Shown in pieces: positions 8,590 to 20,076 of a stretch of 48,838 nt of DNA; positions within the stretch are counted from its first letter, which is position 1, and every line of letters begins with the position of its first letter. The translations under genes and the position numbers were made by a program. The notes beneath the pieces were generated by a model that was not told the DNA's origin, did not search any database, and worked only from the letters and a program-made list of their open reading frames with translations. The stretch is from NCBI RefSeq assembly GCF_001269385.1, contig NZ_CXOO01000021.1, forward strand, positions 1-48,838, given 5' to 3'. This DNA comes from Limnohabitans sp. DM1 (GTDB lineage: Bacteria; Pseudomonadota; Gammaproteobacteria; Burkholderiales; Burkholderiaceae_C).

Positions 8590-9024
8590 TCAAGACTTGG
8601 GCGCTCCCACAAGGTCTTGCGGCTTGACCATAGGCCAGCCGCGCTTGGCCCACTCGCTCATGCCGCCGTTCACGTAACGGATGTTGGTGAAGCCCTGCTC
8701 TTGCAGCGCCTCGGTCACAGCGCGCGAGCGGTTTTGGGTGTTGCAAATCAACAACACTGGCTGATCGGCTTGCTTGGGGATCTCGGCCACGCGCTGCGCC
8801 ACCTGGCTCATGGGCAGCAAGACCACACCTTGCGCCACGCCTGTGGCGTGTTCTTGCGATTCACGGATGTCGATCATCAAAACCTGGCCCGCCTCGTGTT
8901 CTGCGCGGGCTTGCTCCAGCGACACATTGGGCAGTGCTGCTTCGGGGCTACAAGCTTGCAGCAACAAAGACGACACACCCAAGACGATCAACACCCCGAA
9001 CCGACGCGACAAGCGAGCAAACAT
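8590..9024 (-). CDS. Rhodanese-domain lipoprotein
   Basis: 144 residues. The N-terminus has an Arg-rich start, a hydrophobic stretch and a lipobox LLQAC with C25 as the lipidation site. The rhodanese domain follows: LMIDIRESQEHA (49-60) and active loop C94-N-T-Q-N-R. It is therefore probably a membrane-anchored periplasmic sulfurtransferase. The promoter carries a 22-bp motif that is also found before the other leftward exported rhodanese (start 27157). Stands alone between osmC and the divergent ZIP transporter gene. Confidence 0.87.
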   Translation of the reverse strand: MFARLSRRFGVLIVLGVSSLLLQACSPEAALPNVSLEQARAEHEAGQVLMIDIRESQEHATGVAQGVVLLPMSQVAQRVAEIPKQADQPVLLICNTQNRSRAVTEALQEQGFTNIRYVNGGMSEWAKRGWPMVKPQDLVGAPKS

Positions 9025-9036
9025 GTGAACCCTTTA

Positions 9037-9058
9037 AATATCAGTCCTTCATTATATT
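9037..9058. promoter_or_regulatory. Motif A, copy 1: candidate operator of the rhodanese lipoprotein gene
   Basis: AATATCAGTC, 7 bases, then ATATT: an AATAT/ATATT inverted repeat with a 12-base spacer (6-bp arms when flanking bases are included). On the minus strand it overlaps TATAAT, a likely -10 box, 30-35 bases before the ATG at 9024. The same sequence with the same spacing recurs at 27180-27201. Confidence 0.5.
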
Positions 9059-9236
9059 TATTCGCAAATGCCCATGGACCGACCGCAAGGCGGGCCGCCG
9101 AACAGACAAGTGATCGATCTACAGTTTGAATGGCGACATCCGTTCATAGCTTTTGGCTAAAGATAGATTAAATAAAACAAAATTCAATTTTGATTTATTA
9201 AGACTATTATTCACCCATTGAACGAACAACACGAAC

Positions 9237-10166
9237 ATGATCACCCTTCCACACTCCCCACGGCCCTGGCCCCATTTGCTGGCTCAGCACGCTCGCCAAC
9301 GCCCTCGGATCTTGCTGGGCTTGGGCATCGCCTTGACGGGCATATTGGTCTTGCTGCTGCAAGGTCAGGTCTGGCTGGCCCAGGCCACACAACACGAGGT
9401 GGTGCGCTGGGCCTTGTGGGGCGGCAGCGCGGGCCTGGCTGCCACCACTCTCGGGGCTTTGCCCGCTGTTTTACTGAAACGCCTGAAAGCCCAGCACGAA
9501 GACGCCATGCTGGGCATGGCGGCGGGCATGATGCTGGCCGCTGCGGCTTTTTCTCTGCTGCTGCCCGGCATCGCAGCGGGCACCCAACTGACGGGCCATG
9601 CCTTCACAGGCGCTGGCCTGGTGGTGATGGGCATGGGCTTGGGCGTCTTGCTCATGCTGGGGCTGGACGCATTCACGCCCCACGAACACGACAAAACCGG
9701 CCCCTGCGGCCCCGGCCATGAACGCTGCCAGCGCGTGTGGTTGTTCGTCATGGCGGTGGCCATCCACAACCTGCCCGAAGGCATGGCCGTGGGGGTGGGG
9801 TTTGCGCAAGGCGACTTGTCGGTGGGCCTGCCATTGGCCACGGCCATCGCCTTGCAAGACATCCCCGAAGGCCTGGCGGTGGCCATGACTTTGCGGGCCA
9901 TCGGCACCCCAGCCTGGAAGGCCGTGGGCATAGCTGCCTTGGGCGGCTTGCTTGAACCCATTGGCGCCCTGATCGGCGTCAGCTTGGTGGGCAACTCGGC
10001 GCTGGCTTATCCTGTGGGCTTGGGCCTTGCCGCTGGTGCCATGCTGTTTGTGGTTTCACACGAAGTGATTCCCGAAACCCACCGCAACGGCCACCAAACC
10101 ACCGCCACCCTGGGCCTGATGGCAGGCTTTGCGCTCATGATGGTGCTGGACACCAGCTTGGGCTGA
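9237..10166 (+). CDS. ZIP-family divalent metal transporter
   Basis: 309 residues with about eight predicted membrane segments. The paired metal-site motifs HNLPEGMAVG and QDIPEGLAVA in the central helices are the ZIP (ZupT-like) signature. A cytoplasmic His/Cys-containing loop (PHEHDKTGPCGPGHERC) lies before them. It would import zinc, iron or another divalent metal across the inner membrane. No clear ribosome site precedes the chosen ATG, so the start is less sure. The dps gene follows 26 bp downstream, so metal uptake and iron storage may be co-expressed. Confidence 0.87.
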   Translation: MITLPHSPRPWPHLLAQHARQRPRILLGLGIALTGILVLLLQGQVWLAQATQHEVVRWALWGGSAGLAATTLGALPAVLLKRLKAQHEDAMLGMAAGMMLAAAAFSLLLPGIAAGTQLTGHAFTGAGLVVMGMGLGVLLMLGLDAFTPHEHDKTGPCGPGHERCQRVWLFVMAVAIHNLPEGMAVGVGFAQGDLSVGLPLATAIALQDIPEGLAVAMTLRAIGTPAWKAVGIAALGGLLEPIGALIGVSLVGNSALAYPVGLGLAAGAMLFVVSHEVIPETHRNGHQTTATLGLMAGFALMMVLDTSLG

Positions 10167-10192
10167 CCATTTTTCAACCAAAAGGAAACACC

Positions 10193-10666
10193 ATGAAAAT
10201 CGACATTGGCATCTCTGAATCGCACCGCCAGGCCATCACCGAGGGCTTGAGCCACTTGCTGGCCGACACCTACACGCTGTACATGACCACGCACAACTTC
10301 CACTGGAACGTGACCGGCCCCATGTTCAACAGCCTGCACGACATGTTCATGCTGCAGTACACCGAGCTGTGGAACGCGGTGGACCCCATTGCCGAGCGCA
10401 TCCGCTCACTGGGCCACCCAGCGCCAGGCTCGTATGCCCAGTTTGCCAAGCTCAGCTCGCTGCCCGACGCACCCGCCCTGCCCCCCAAAGCCCTGCAGAT
10501 GGTCGCCATCCTGGCGCAAGGTCACGAGGCCGTGGCCCGCACCGCACGCGGTTTGTACGAAGTGGTGGAACAAGCCAAAGACGAGCCCAGCGCCGACTTG
10601 CTGACGCAGCGTATCGCCGTGCACGAGCAAACCGCCTGGATGTTGCGCAGCTTGCTCGAAGAGTGA
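10193..10666 (+). CDS. dps: Dps: DNA-binding ferritin-like protein
   Basis: 157 residues, usual for Dps. The ferroxidase ligands have canonical spacing: H37, H49, D64 and E68, in HNFHWNV, SLHDMF and AVDPIAERIRSLG. Dps forms a 12-subunit shell that oxidises ferrous iron with hydrogen peroxide, stores it and can coat DNA, protecting from Fenton damage. AAAGGAAA before the ATG is a good ribosome site. It follows the ZIP transporter closely. A role in protecting a sulfur- and iron-rich metabolism is reasonable but inferred. Confidence 0.93.
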   Translation: MKIDIGISESHRQAITEGLSHLLADTYTLYMTTHNFHWNVTGPMFNSLHDMFMLQYTELWNAVDPIAERIRSLGHPAPGSYAQFAKLSSLPDAPALPPKALQMVAILAQGHEAVARTARGLYEVVEQAKDEPSADLLTQRIAVHEQTAWMLRSLLEE

Positions 10667-10825
10667 AGCGCACAGGCCGGGGCAGCCAGCACCGGCCAGC
10701 GTGCCATGCAGCCGGGCGGTGTTCACACACGCATCAACACCGATGCACCCCGGCGGCTCAGGGACAAGGTTTGACCGATAGGATGCACCTCCGGGTCGAA
10801 ACTCGACCGCCATGCCATCCCTGCC

Positions 10826-11386
10826 GTGAAAAACCCTGCACCTCCTGAACATCCTTCAAACAAGCTGTCGAGGCACATGGTGCGCGAACTGCGCTCGGAC
10901 CACGCAGGCGAGGCCGGCGCGGTCTACATTTACAAAGGCATCACGGCCGTGGCCCGCTGGCGGCAAGACGCTCAATTGCTGACCTTTGCCCACCAGCACG
11001 GCGACACCGAAGCGGACCACTTGCGCCTGCTCGAAGCATGGTTGCCCGCTTATCGTCCCAGCCGCTTGCTGCTGCTCTGGCGCATGGCGGGTTGGCTGAC
11101 CGGGGCGCTGCCCGCGCTGTTTGGCCGCCGCGCCGTCTACGGCACCATCGCTGCGGTCGAGACCTTTGTGGACGTGCATTACCAACAGCAAATAGACCAC
11201 CTGCAGGTGCACGGCGGCCCCGAAGGCCTGCTGCCCTTGTTGCAGCACTGCCAAGCCGACGAACAGCACCACCGCGACGAGGCCGCAGCCCTGGCAGGCT
11301 CGCACACCCCTTGGCTCTTGCACCTGTGGTGTTCGGTGGTCGGATCGGGATCGGCCTTTGCTGTGGTGCTGGCGCGGCGCATTTGA
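10826..11386 (+). CDS. coq7: COQ7-type demethoxyubiquinone hydroxylase
   Basis: 186 residues with the di-iron carboxylate pattern of COQ7: E29 in LRSDHAGEAGAVYIYKG, E62-x2-H65, E112 in VETFVDVHY, and E146-x2-H149. These enzymes insert the last hydroxyl group during ubiquinone synthesis at the membrane. The start used is GTG without a clear ribosome site; M18 is an alternative, still before all ligands. It is short relative to many bacterial COQ7 proteins but has all motifs. Upstream bases 10667-10825 show nothing recognisable. Confidence 0.83.
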   Translation: MKNPAPPEHPSNKLSRHMVRELRSDHAGEAGAVYIYKGITAVARWRQDAQLLTFAHQHGDTEADHLRLLEAWLPAYRPSRLLLLWRMAGWLTGALPALFGRRAVYGTIAAVETFVDVHYQQQIDHLQVHGGPEGLLPLLQHCQADEQHHRDEAAALAGSHTPWLLHLWCSVVGSGSAFAVVLARRI

Positions 11387-11608
11387 AGCCTCTGTCGCCT
11401 GATCAACAAGACCCGCACACCAGCCCATGCCATGGCCATCAGCGTGCGTCGTCCTGGACAAAGGCAGGACGCCAGGTGTTGTGCGGACAATTCGCCGACA
11501 TGGACAGGCTTGCGGGTTAGGGGCTGCGCTGGCCTGATCCATCAGCCGTGACCAATATACTTAACCCCCCTCTGGCACCCTGCGCCTCTTCATTTTCAGG
11601 ACACACCG

Positions 11609-12229
11609 ATGAGCCATTTTCAAAACCCCCAAGAGACCTGGAACCAACGCTTTGCCGCTGAGCACTATGTGTTTGGCGAGGCGCCCAACGCCTATTTGCA
11701 ATCACAAGCGGCGCACCTGTCGCCCGGCAATGCGCTGGCCGTGGCCGATGGCGAGGGCCGCAACGGTGTGTGGCTGGCCCAGCAAGGCCTGCAGGTCGAT
11801 GCCTTTGATTTTTCGGACAACGCCCTCTGCAAAGCCCAGGCCCTGGCCCAAAGCCGACAAGTGCAAGTCCATTGTGTCTGCAGCGACTGGCAGTCATTTG
11901 ACTGGCGGCCAGCGCATTACGACAACGTGGTGGGCATCTTTTTCCAATTCGCCACGCCCGAAGAGCGCGGCCCCCTGTTTGCACGCATGCTGGACAGCCT
12001 CAAGCCCGGTGGCACCCTGATCATCCAGGGCTACACGCCGCGTCAACTGGACTTCAACACGGGCGGCCCCGGCAAACTGGCGCACCTCTACGACGAAACC
12101 CTGATGCTGGATGCCTTCGGCGATCTGGACATCCTGGACCTGCGCACCTACGAGGCAGAGATTGCCGAAGGCACGGGCCACCAAGGCATGTCAGGCTTGT
12201 TGGGCCTGACGGCACGCAAGCCGCGTTGA
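11609..12229 (+). CDS. Class I SAM-dependent methyltransferase (TehB-like)
   Basis: 206 residues with a Rossmann-type methyltransferase fold. Motif I is ALAVADGEGRNGVWLA (about 42-57), the acidic end of strand 2 is in VDAFDFSDNAL, and the later motif is LKPGGTLIIQGYTPRQL. The N-terminal W-N-x-R-F followed by Y-V-F-G-x-x-P-N pattern is shared with TehB-like proteins that methylate small thiols or oxyanions. AGGA precedes the ATG. Its 3' end overlaps the convergent Rrf2 gene by 82 bp. The substrate is not known. Confidence 0.8.
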   Translation: MSHFQNPQETWNQRFAAEHYVFGEAPNAYLQSQAAHLSPGNALAVADGEGRNGVWLAQQGLQVDAFDFSDNALCKAQALAQSRQVQVHCVCSDWQSFDWRPAHYDNVVGIFFQFATPEERGPLFARMLDSLKPGGTLIIQGYTPRQLDFNTGGPGKLAHLYDETLMLDAFGDLDILDLRTYEAEIAEGTGHQGMSGLLGLTARKPR

Positions 12230-12642
12230 GCGTTGCGCGTTTGCCGTTGGGCGTCTTCCAACCGTTGCGCACCCAGCAACTGGCGCAGGCTGATGCCCTG
12301 CAGTTCTTGGTGTATTTTTTGGTTCAATTGTTGCCACAAACGGTCACTCACCAAAAAATCTTGTGTCGCCCTCAAGCCAGCCTCTGCCGGCTCCATGGCC
12401 AAAACAATATCGGCCACACTGATTTTTTCTGACGCCATGGCCAGGCAATAGCCACCGCCTGGGCCTCGTGTACTGTCCACCAAATGAGATCGGCGCAACT
12501 TGCTGAACACTTGTTCCAGCCGCGTGGTCGATATGTCGTGCCGTGACTGGATGGCCGCCAAAGACACAGGGCCCTCGTGCTCATGCAGACCGACTTCCAT
12601 CAAGACGGTCACCGCCAACTGGCTGTCTTTGCTCATCCGCAT
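12148..12642 (-). CDS. Rrf2-family regulator lacking Fe-S cluster cysteines
   Basis: 164 residues, similar in length to IscR. The N-terminal winged helix is clear (MRMSKDSQLAVTVLMEVGLH, then ISTTRLEQVFSKLRRSHLV and RGPGGGYCLA). The three cysteines that hold the cluster in IscR and NsrR are absent: the region after EPAEAGLRATQDFLVSDRLW has none. It thus probably senses something other than an Fe-S state or is a constitutive form. Start ATG 12642 has AAGGTGG upstream. Its last 27 codons are antisense to the end of the methyltransferase gene. Confidence 0.78.
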   Translation of the reverse strand: MRMSKDSQLAVTVLMEVGLHEHEGPVSLAAIQSRHDISTTRLEQVFSKLRRSHLVDSTRGPGGGYCLAMASEKISVADIVLAMEPAEAGLRATQDFLVSDRLWQQLNQKIHQELQGISLRQLLGAQRLEDAQRQTRNAQRGLRAVRPNKPDMPWWPVPSAISAS

Positions 12643-12751
12643 CACCAGCCACCTTGTGTGCGGGTGGACAGGCGTGTGTTGCCGGGCAGATGCTCAGCCA
12701 GCTCACGAGTGCGCATGAATGATCTCCTGTTCAGGGGTGTAGGAATTGTTC

Positions 12752-12783
12752 AAAAAAGGGGGGCTCCTGTGAAGAAGCCCCCC
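12752..12783 (-). terminator. Terminator of the cbb operon
   Basis: An 8-bp stem, GGGGGGCT (12758-12765) with AGCCCCCC (12776-12783), and a 10-nt loop. In the leftward direction it is followed by six T residues (A run at 12752-12757). It lies about 80 bp beyond the fba stop and ends the nine-gene cbb operon before the Rrf2 gene. Confidence 0.85.
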
Positions 12784-12864
12784 AATCAGGGCATGTGTAC
12801 CAAACACACCCTTAACCACAACCCTCAACTATATAAGAAATTACTTAATTAGCCTTGATCTGCC

Positions 12865-13905
12865 TCAATTACCGTAACGCGAGGCCATGACATCCAGACT
12901 TACGGGGCGAATTTTGTGGGCTTGTCCGGTGCAACCAAAGGCTTCAAAACGGGCCTTCACAATCCCCGCTGCCGCTTTTTTCGCAGCGGCCAAGGCTTTG
13001 CGTGGATCGAACTCCGAGGGCTGCTGCGCAAACAACTGGCGCATGGCACCGGTCATGGCCAGTCGGATGTCGGTGTCGATGTTGACCTTGCGCACACCGC
13101 TTTGGATGCCGCGCACGATCTCTTCAACCGGCACGCCATAGGTTTCCTTGATGTCACCGCCGTATTGGCGAATGATCTGCAACCACTCTTGCGGCACGCT
13201 GGAGCTGCCGTGCATCACCAAATGCGTGTTGGGAAGGGCGGCATGGATGGCGGCAATGCGGTCCATGGCCAAGATATCGCCTGTGGGCGGACGGGTGAAC
13301 TTGTAGGCACCGTGGCTGGTGCCAATGGCGATGGCCAGGGCATCCACCCCGGTTTGGGCCACAAAGTCCTTGGCCTGCACGGGGTCGGTCAGCATCTGGT
13401 CATGGCTGAGTTTGCCCTCGGCCCCCACACCGTCTTCTTCGCCCGCTTCGCCGGTTTCCAGCGAGCCGAGGCAGCCCAATTCACCCTCGACCGACACACC
13501 CACGGCGTGGGCCATCTCGCAGACCTTTTGCGTCACGTCCACGTTGTACTCGTAGCTGGCGGGCGTCTTGGCGTCGGCCATGAGCGAGCCGTCCATCATC
13601 ACGCTCGAAAAGCCCGAACGGATGGACTGCTGGCACTGGGCGGGCGTGGCCCCGTGGTCTTGGTGCAAGACCACCGGAATGTCGGGGTGTGTCTCGATGG
13701 CGGCCAGCACCAAGTGGCGCAAATATGCCTCTCCCGCGTATTTGCGGGCCCCGGCCGAAGCTTGCAAGATGACCGGGCTGTCGGTGGCTTGCGCCGCCTC
13801 CATGATGGCCTGCACTTGTTCGAGGTTGTTGACGTTGAAAGCGGGAATGCCGTAGCCGAATTCGGCCGCGTGGTCGAGGACCTGGCGCAATGAAACCAAT
13901 GCCAT
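12865..13905 (-). CDS. cbbA: Class II fructose-bisphosphate aldolase (Calvin cycle)
   Basis: 346 residues. The zinc-site motif [14 protein letters not shown], the acidic stretch with VEGELGCLG and later [12 protein letters not shown] and [10 protein letters not shown] identify a class II aldolase of the longer type found in cbb operons. It makes fructose-1,6-bisphosphate and sedoheptulose-1,7-bisphosphate in the regeneration phase. AAGGAG stands 7 bases before the ATG. It is the last gene of the operon, 36 bp after pgk, and is followed by a terminator. Confidence 0.95.
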   Translation of the reverse strand: MALVSLRQVLDHAAEFGYGIPAFNVNNLEQVQAIMEAAQATDSPVILQASAGARKYAGEAYLRHLVLAAIETHPDIPVVLHQDHGATPAQCQQSIRSGFSSVMMDGSLMADAKTPASYEYNVDVTQKVCEMAHAVGVSVEGELGCLGSLETGEAGEEDGVGAEGKLSHDQMLTDPVQAKDFVAQTGVDALAIAIGTSHGAYKFTRPPTGDILAMDRIAAIHAALPNTHLVMHGSSSVPQEWLQIIRQYGGDIKETYGVPVEEIVRGIQSGVRKVNIDTDIRLAMTGAMRQLFAQQPSEFDPRKALAAAKKAAAGIVKARFEAFGCTGQAHKIRPVSLDVMASRYGN

Positions 13906-13941
13906 GAGGGGGCTCCTTGAAAAGTAAAAAATGAAAAGAGG

Positions 13942-16181
<2,240 letters not shown>

Positions 16182-16220
16182 TCAAACAGTGAATTTCGAA
16201 TGTGCGGGAAGTGAGATTTC

Positions 16221-16295
16221 TGTAGGCGCTCGCCTTGTGGGCCATGGTTTAAAAGGCGTGTGCCTCGCCCATCGCCCACGGGGTGGGCTCCTACA
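16221..16295. repeat. REP-like imperfect palindrome between gph and gap
   Basis: Two oppositely oriented arms of similar type: TGTAGGCGCTCGCCTTG at 16221-16237 and, on the opposite strand from 16295 leftward, TGTAGGAGCCCACCCCG. Both start TGTAGG and are G+C-rich, with an AT-rich centre (TTTAAAA). Paired TGTAGG arms in non-coding DNA look like REP/BIME elements. Inside an operon such elements often stabilise upstream mRNA. Whether it recurs in the genome cannot be seen here. Confidence 0.5.
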
Positions 16296-16298
16296 AAA

Positions 16299-16964
16299 TC
16301 ACAGCAATGCCGAAAAATCCTCGATCACGCGGTCGGGCGCACAGGCGTGCACCGACTCGCCCATGTTGTAGCCATAAGGCAGCAACCAGACTGGCACACC
16401 CGCGTTTCGGGCGGTGGCTGCGTCGATCGACGAATCCCCCACAAACAACGCTTGTGTGGCCTTCAGGTCCCAACGCTTCAAGCAGTCCACCACGCTGGTG
16501 GGATCGGGTTTTTTGACCGGGAAGGAATCGCCACTGACCACCACGTCGAAAGCTTCGTGCAGCCCGTGTACGCGCAGCACCGTGTCGGTGTAGCGGCCTT
16601 CCTTGTTGGTCACCACCGCCAGCTTGCAACCGCGCCCGCGCAGCGCCGCGAGCACTTCGCGCACCTGCGGGTACAGGTGGCTGCGTGTGCCACAACGGTC
16701 TTGGTAGTAGCGGTCAAAAATCGGCAGCGCCTGCTTCAGGTCGGCCCCTTGCCTCACCGCGGCCACCGGGGTCTGGGTGACGCTGGCCAGCGCCTGAATC
16801 AACAGCTCTTTGGTGCCGTGTCCGATCCAGTCGTTGACTTGTTGCTGCGACACCTCGGGCCAATCGAAGTAGCGCAAGGTGTCGTTCACCGCGTCGGCAA
16901 TTTCGGGCGCGGTTTCTACCAAGGTGCCGTCGAGGTCAAAGAAATAGGCTTGTGGAGTTGGCAT
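16299..16964 (-). CDS. cbbZ: Phosphoglycolate phosphatase (HAD family)
   Basis: 221 residues with HAD motifs: FFDLDGTLVETAP (nucleophile Asp in DxDGT), VVTNKEGR, the Lys in VKKPDP, and VGDSSIDAATA. It hydrolyses 2-phosphoglycolate made by the oxygenase activity of RubisCO. Position between transketolase and GAPDH genes is the classical cbbZ place. It lies 28 bp after tkt. Confidence 0.92.
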   Translation of the reverse strand: MPTPQAYFFDLDGTLVETAPEIADAVNDTLRYFDWPEVSQQQVNDWIGHGTKELLIQALASVTQTPVAAVRQGADLKQALPIFDRYYQDRCGTRSHLYPQVREVLAALRGRGCKLAVVTNKEGRYTDTVLRVHGLHEAFDVVVSGDSFPVKKPDPTSVVDCLKRWDLKATQALFVGDSSIDAATARNAGVPVWLLPYGYNMGESVHACAPDRVIEDFSALL

Positions 16965-16992
16965 TTTTTTCGCTCTTTAAAAGGCTCTCGGC

Positions 16993-19098
16993 TCAATTGT
17001 CGGAAGGCACGATGTGCGCGGGCAGGGCTTGGGCCTGGCGGTGGGTGTGGCGGTGCACCAAGGTGCGCACAGCTTCACACACACGTTCGGTGGTGATGCC
17101 AAAGTGTGCGTACAAAGCCGGGGCCGGGGCCGATTCGCCAAAGCTGGCGATGCCGATCACCATGCCGGTGCGGCCCACGTATTTGCGCCAGAAGTCAGGG
17201 TGCGCGGCTTCCACCGCCACGGTGGGCAAACCCAGCGGCAAAACCATGTCCTGGTAGGCCTCGCTTTGCCGGTCAAACACGTTGGTGCAAGGCATGGACA
17301 CCACCCGTGTGGCCACACCTTGGGTGGCCAGTTCGGCTTGCGCTTTCATGGCCAAAGAGGTCTCGGACCCTGTGGCCACGATGATGGCTTGGGCCCCCGG
17401 CATGTCGCTCAGGATGTAACCGCCCTGGCGCACCTTGGCCGCATCGGCGGCATCGGTCAGCAGCTGAGGCAAGTTCTGGCGCGACAGCGCCAAGGCGCTC
17501 GGGCCGTCCCGGCGCTCCACCGAACAGGCCCAGGCCACGGCGGTTTCCAGGCCATCGGCTGGCCGCCACACATCCAGCCCCGGGATGATGCGCAAGCTGG
17601 GCACATGCTCCACGCTTTGGTGCGTGGGGCCGTCTTCGCCCAGGCCAATCGAGTCGTGCGTGAAGACGTGGATCACGCGCTTTTTCATGAGCGCTGCCAT
17701 GCGAATGGCATTGCGCGAATAGTCTGAGAACGTGAGGAAAGTGCCGCCATACGGGATGTAACCCCCATGCAGCGCCATGCCGTTCATGATGGCGGCCATG
17801 CCAAATTCGCGCACGCCGTACGAGAGGTGGTTGCCCCAGGTGTCGCGGCCGGCTTTGGTACAGGTCTTGAAGTTGGTCAGGTTCGAGCCCGTGAGGTCGG
17901 CGCTGCCGCCAAAAAACTCGGGCAACAAGGGAGCCAGCACATCGAGCGCGTTCTGGCTGGCTTTGCGGGTGGCCACGGCATCGGGCTTGGCCACGATGGC
18001 GGCCAAGGCTTTTTCCAGACCCTGGCCGTAGGCCTCACCCAAGTCGCCTTTCATGCGGCGCTCATATTCAGCCGCCTCTTGCGGGTAGCGGTTTTGGTAG
18101 GCGGCAAAGCGCTCGCGCCATTGGCTTTCGGCGCGTGTGCCCCTTTCGCGGGCATCCCAAGCACTGGCCACATCGGCAGGCACCTCAAAGGGCGCATAAG
18201 GCCAGTTCAGCGCTTCGCGGGTGGCGGCCATTTCGGCAGCGCCCAGCGCTGCGCCGTGCACATCGTGGGTGCCCGCCTTGTTGGGTGAGCCCATGCCGAT
18301 CACGGTTTGGCAGCAGATCAGCGTGGGCTTGCCGTTGGGGCTGTGGGCTTGCGCCTTGGCCGCTTCGATGGCGGCGTGCACCGCTTGCGGGTCATGCCCG
18401 TCCACTTTGGCGATCACGTTCCAGCCATAGGCTTCAAAGCGCTTGGGCGTGTCGTCGGTGAACCAGCCTTCCACATGGCCGTCGATCGAGATGCCGTTGT
18501 CGTCGTACAGCGCCACCAGTTTGGACAAGCGCAAGGTACCCGCCAGCGAACAGGCCTCGTGGCTGATGCCTTCCATCAGGCAGCCATCGCCCAGGAACAC
18601 ATAGGTCATGTGGTCCACGATGTCCAGGCGCTGGCCGCCCTCCTCCCGGTTGAATTCATCGGCCAACATCTTTTCGGCCAAGGCCATACCCACGCCGTTG
18701 GTGATGCCTTGGCCCAAGGGGCCGGTGGTGGTTTCCACGCCAGGGGTGATGTCCACTTCGGGGTGGCCGGGGGTCTTGCTGTGCAGCTGGCGGAACTTTT
18801 TCAACTCGTCCAAGGCCAGGTCGTAGCCTGTCAGGTGCAGCAAGGCATAAATCAGCATCGAGCCGTGGCCGTTGGACAACACAAAGCGGTCGCGGTCGGG
18901 CCACTGCGGGTTCAGCGGGTTGTGTTTCAGATGACGGTTCCACAGCACTTCGGCGATGTCGGCCATGCCCATGGGGGCGCCGGGGTGGCCAGACTTGGCG
19001 GCTTCTACGGCGTCAACGGCCAGCATGCGCACGGCGTTGGCCATGCGACGGGCCATCTCGGGGCTGGGGTGGGCGGATGTGTTTGCAGCGGTGTTCAT
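16993..19098 (-). CDS. cbbT: Transketolase
   Basis: 701 residues from ATG 19098, decided by GGAGGAAC upstream; an earlier ATG adds 21 low-value residues. The thiamine diphosphate motif begins LGDGCLMEG and the phosphate and cofactor-binding H residues ([27 protein letters not shown]) are conserved. It moves two-carbon units between sugar phosphates in Calvin-cycle regeneration. It lies 17 bp after prk. Confidence 0.95.
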   Translation of the reverse strand: MNTAANTSAHPSPEMARRMANAVRMLAVDAVEAAKSGHPGAPMGMADIAEVLWNRHLKHNPLNPQWPDRDRFVLSNGHGSMLIYALLHLTGYDLALDELKKFRQLHSKTPGHPEVDITPGVETTTGPLGQGITNGVGMALAEKMLADEFNREEGGQRLDIVDHMTYVFLGDGCLMEGISHEACSLAGTLRLSKLVALYDDNGISIDGHVEGWFTDDTPKRFEAYGWNVIAKVDGHDPQAVHAAIEAAKAQAHSPNGKPTLICCQTVIGMGSPNKAGTHDVHGAALGAAEMAATREALNWPYAPFEVPADVASAWDARERGTRAESQWRERFAAYQNRYPQEAAEYERRMKGDLGEAYGQGLEKALAAIVAKPDAVATRKASQNALDVLAPLLPEFFGGSADLTGSNLTNFKTCTKAGRDTWGNHLSYGVREFGMAAIMNGMALHGGYIPYGGTFLTFSDYSRNAIRMAALMKKRVIHVFTHDSIGLGEDGPTHQSVEHVPSLRIIPGLDVWRPADGLETAVAWACSVERRDGPSALALSRQNLPQLLTDAADAAKVRQGGYILSDMPGAQAIIVATGSETSLAMKAQAELATQGVATRVVSMPCTNVFDRQSEAYQDMVLPLGLPTVAVEAAHPDFWRKYVGRTGMVIGIASFGESAPAPALYAHFGITTERVCEAVRTLVHRHTHRQAQALPAHIVPSDN

Positions 19099-19115
19099 GG
19101 GCTTGTTCCTCCGCT

Positions 19116-20000
19116 TCAAGCCTGGCCCAGAGCGCGTTTGCGGCGCTCCATCATTCGCCACACAAAGGGCGTGAAGATGAGTTGCATGGCGATTTCCATC
19201 TTGCCGCCGGGCACCACGATGGTGTTGGCACGGCTCATCCAGGAGTCGTTGATCATGTTGAGCAAGTAGGGAAAGTCGATGCCTTTGGGGTTGGCAAAAC
19301 GGATCACCACCACGCTTTCATCGGCCGACGGAATGTCACGCGAGATGAAGGGGTTGGAGGTGTCGACCAAGGGCACACGCTGGAAGTTGACATGCGTGTG
19401 CTCGAACTGCGGCACGATGTAGTTCACATAGTCGGGCATGCGGCGCAAGATGGTGTCGGTCACCGCCTCGGTGCTGTAGCCGCGCTGGTGCTTGTCGCGC
19501 CAGAGTTTCTGAATCCACTCCAGGTTGATGACGGGCACCACACCCACGCGCAAGTCAGGGTGCTGCGCGATGTTGTGCTCGGGCGTGACCACGGCGCCGT
19601 GCAAGCCTTCGTAAAACAGCATGTCCGTGTCGTTCGGCAGGTCTTCCCAGGGTGTGAAGGTGCCGGGGTCTTGTTGGTACGGTGCGGCCTCTTCGGCGTT
19701 GTGCAGGTATTTGCGTGATTTGCCTTGGCCTGTGGCACCGTAGGTGCGAAACAGGTTTTCAATCTCACCAAACAAGTTGTTCTCGGCGCTGAAGTGGCTG
19801 AAATGTTTGTTGCCCTCTTTTTCTGCATCCGCGCCACGTTGCTTCATCTCTTTGCGGTCAAAGCGGTGAAAGCTGTCGCCTTCGATGATGGCCGCCTTCA
19901 CACCTTCGCGGCGAAAGATGTTGGAAAACGTGCGTGTCACCGTCGAGGTGCCTGCGCCCGAAGAACCGGTGATGGCGATGATGGGGTGGCGTTCAGACAT
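19116..20000 (-). CDS. cbbP: Phosphoribulokinase
   Basis: 294 residues, the length of proteobacterial PRK. Walker [10 protein letters not shown] is at 12-20, and the catalytic region with [10 protein letters not shown] and [11 protein letters not shown] is typical. It makes ribulose-1,5-bisphosphate, the RubisCO substrate, and with RubisCO is diagnostic for the Calvin cycle. AAGGAGAC precedes the ATG. It follows fbp with a 76-bp gap. Confidence 0.96.
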   Translation of the reverse strand: MSERHPIIAITGSSGAGTSTVTRTFSNIFRREGVKAAIIEGDSFHRFDRKEMKQRGADAEKEGNKHFSHFSAENNLFGEIENLFRTYGATGQGKSRKYLHNAEEAAPYQQDPGTFTPWEDLPNDTDMLFYEGLHGAVVTPEHNIAQHPDLRVGVVPVINLEWIQKLWRDKHQRGYSTEAVTDTILRRMPDYVNYIVPQFEHTHVNFQRVPLVDTSNPFISRDIPSADESVVVIRFANPKGIDFPYLLNMINDSWMSRANTIVVPGGKMEIAMQLIFTPFVWRMMERRKRALGQA

Positions 20001-20076
20001 GGGGGTCTCCTTCTTTTAGAAGCATCGGGGCTGGCTTGTGGGGCCAGCCAGGTGCGTTGGCATGTAGGCGCAACAC

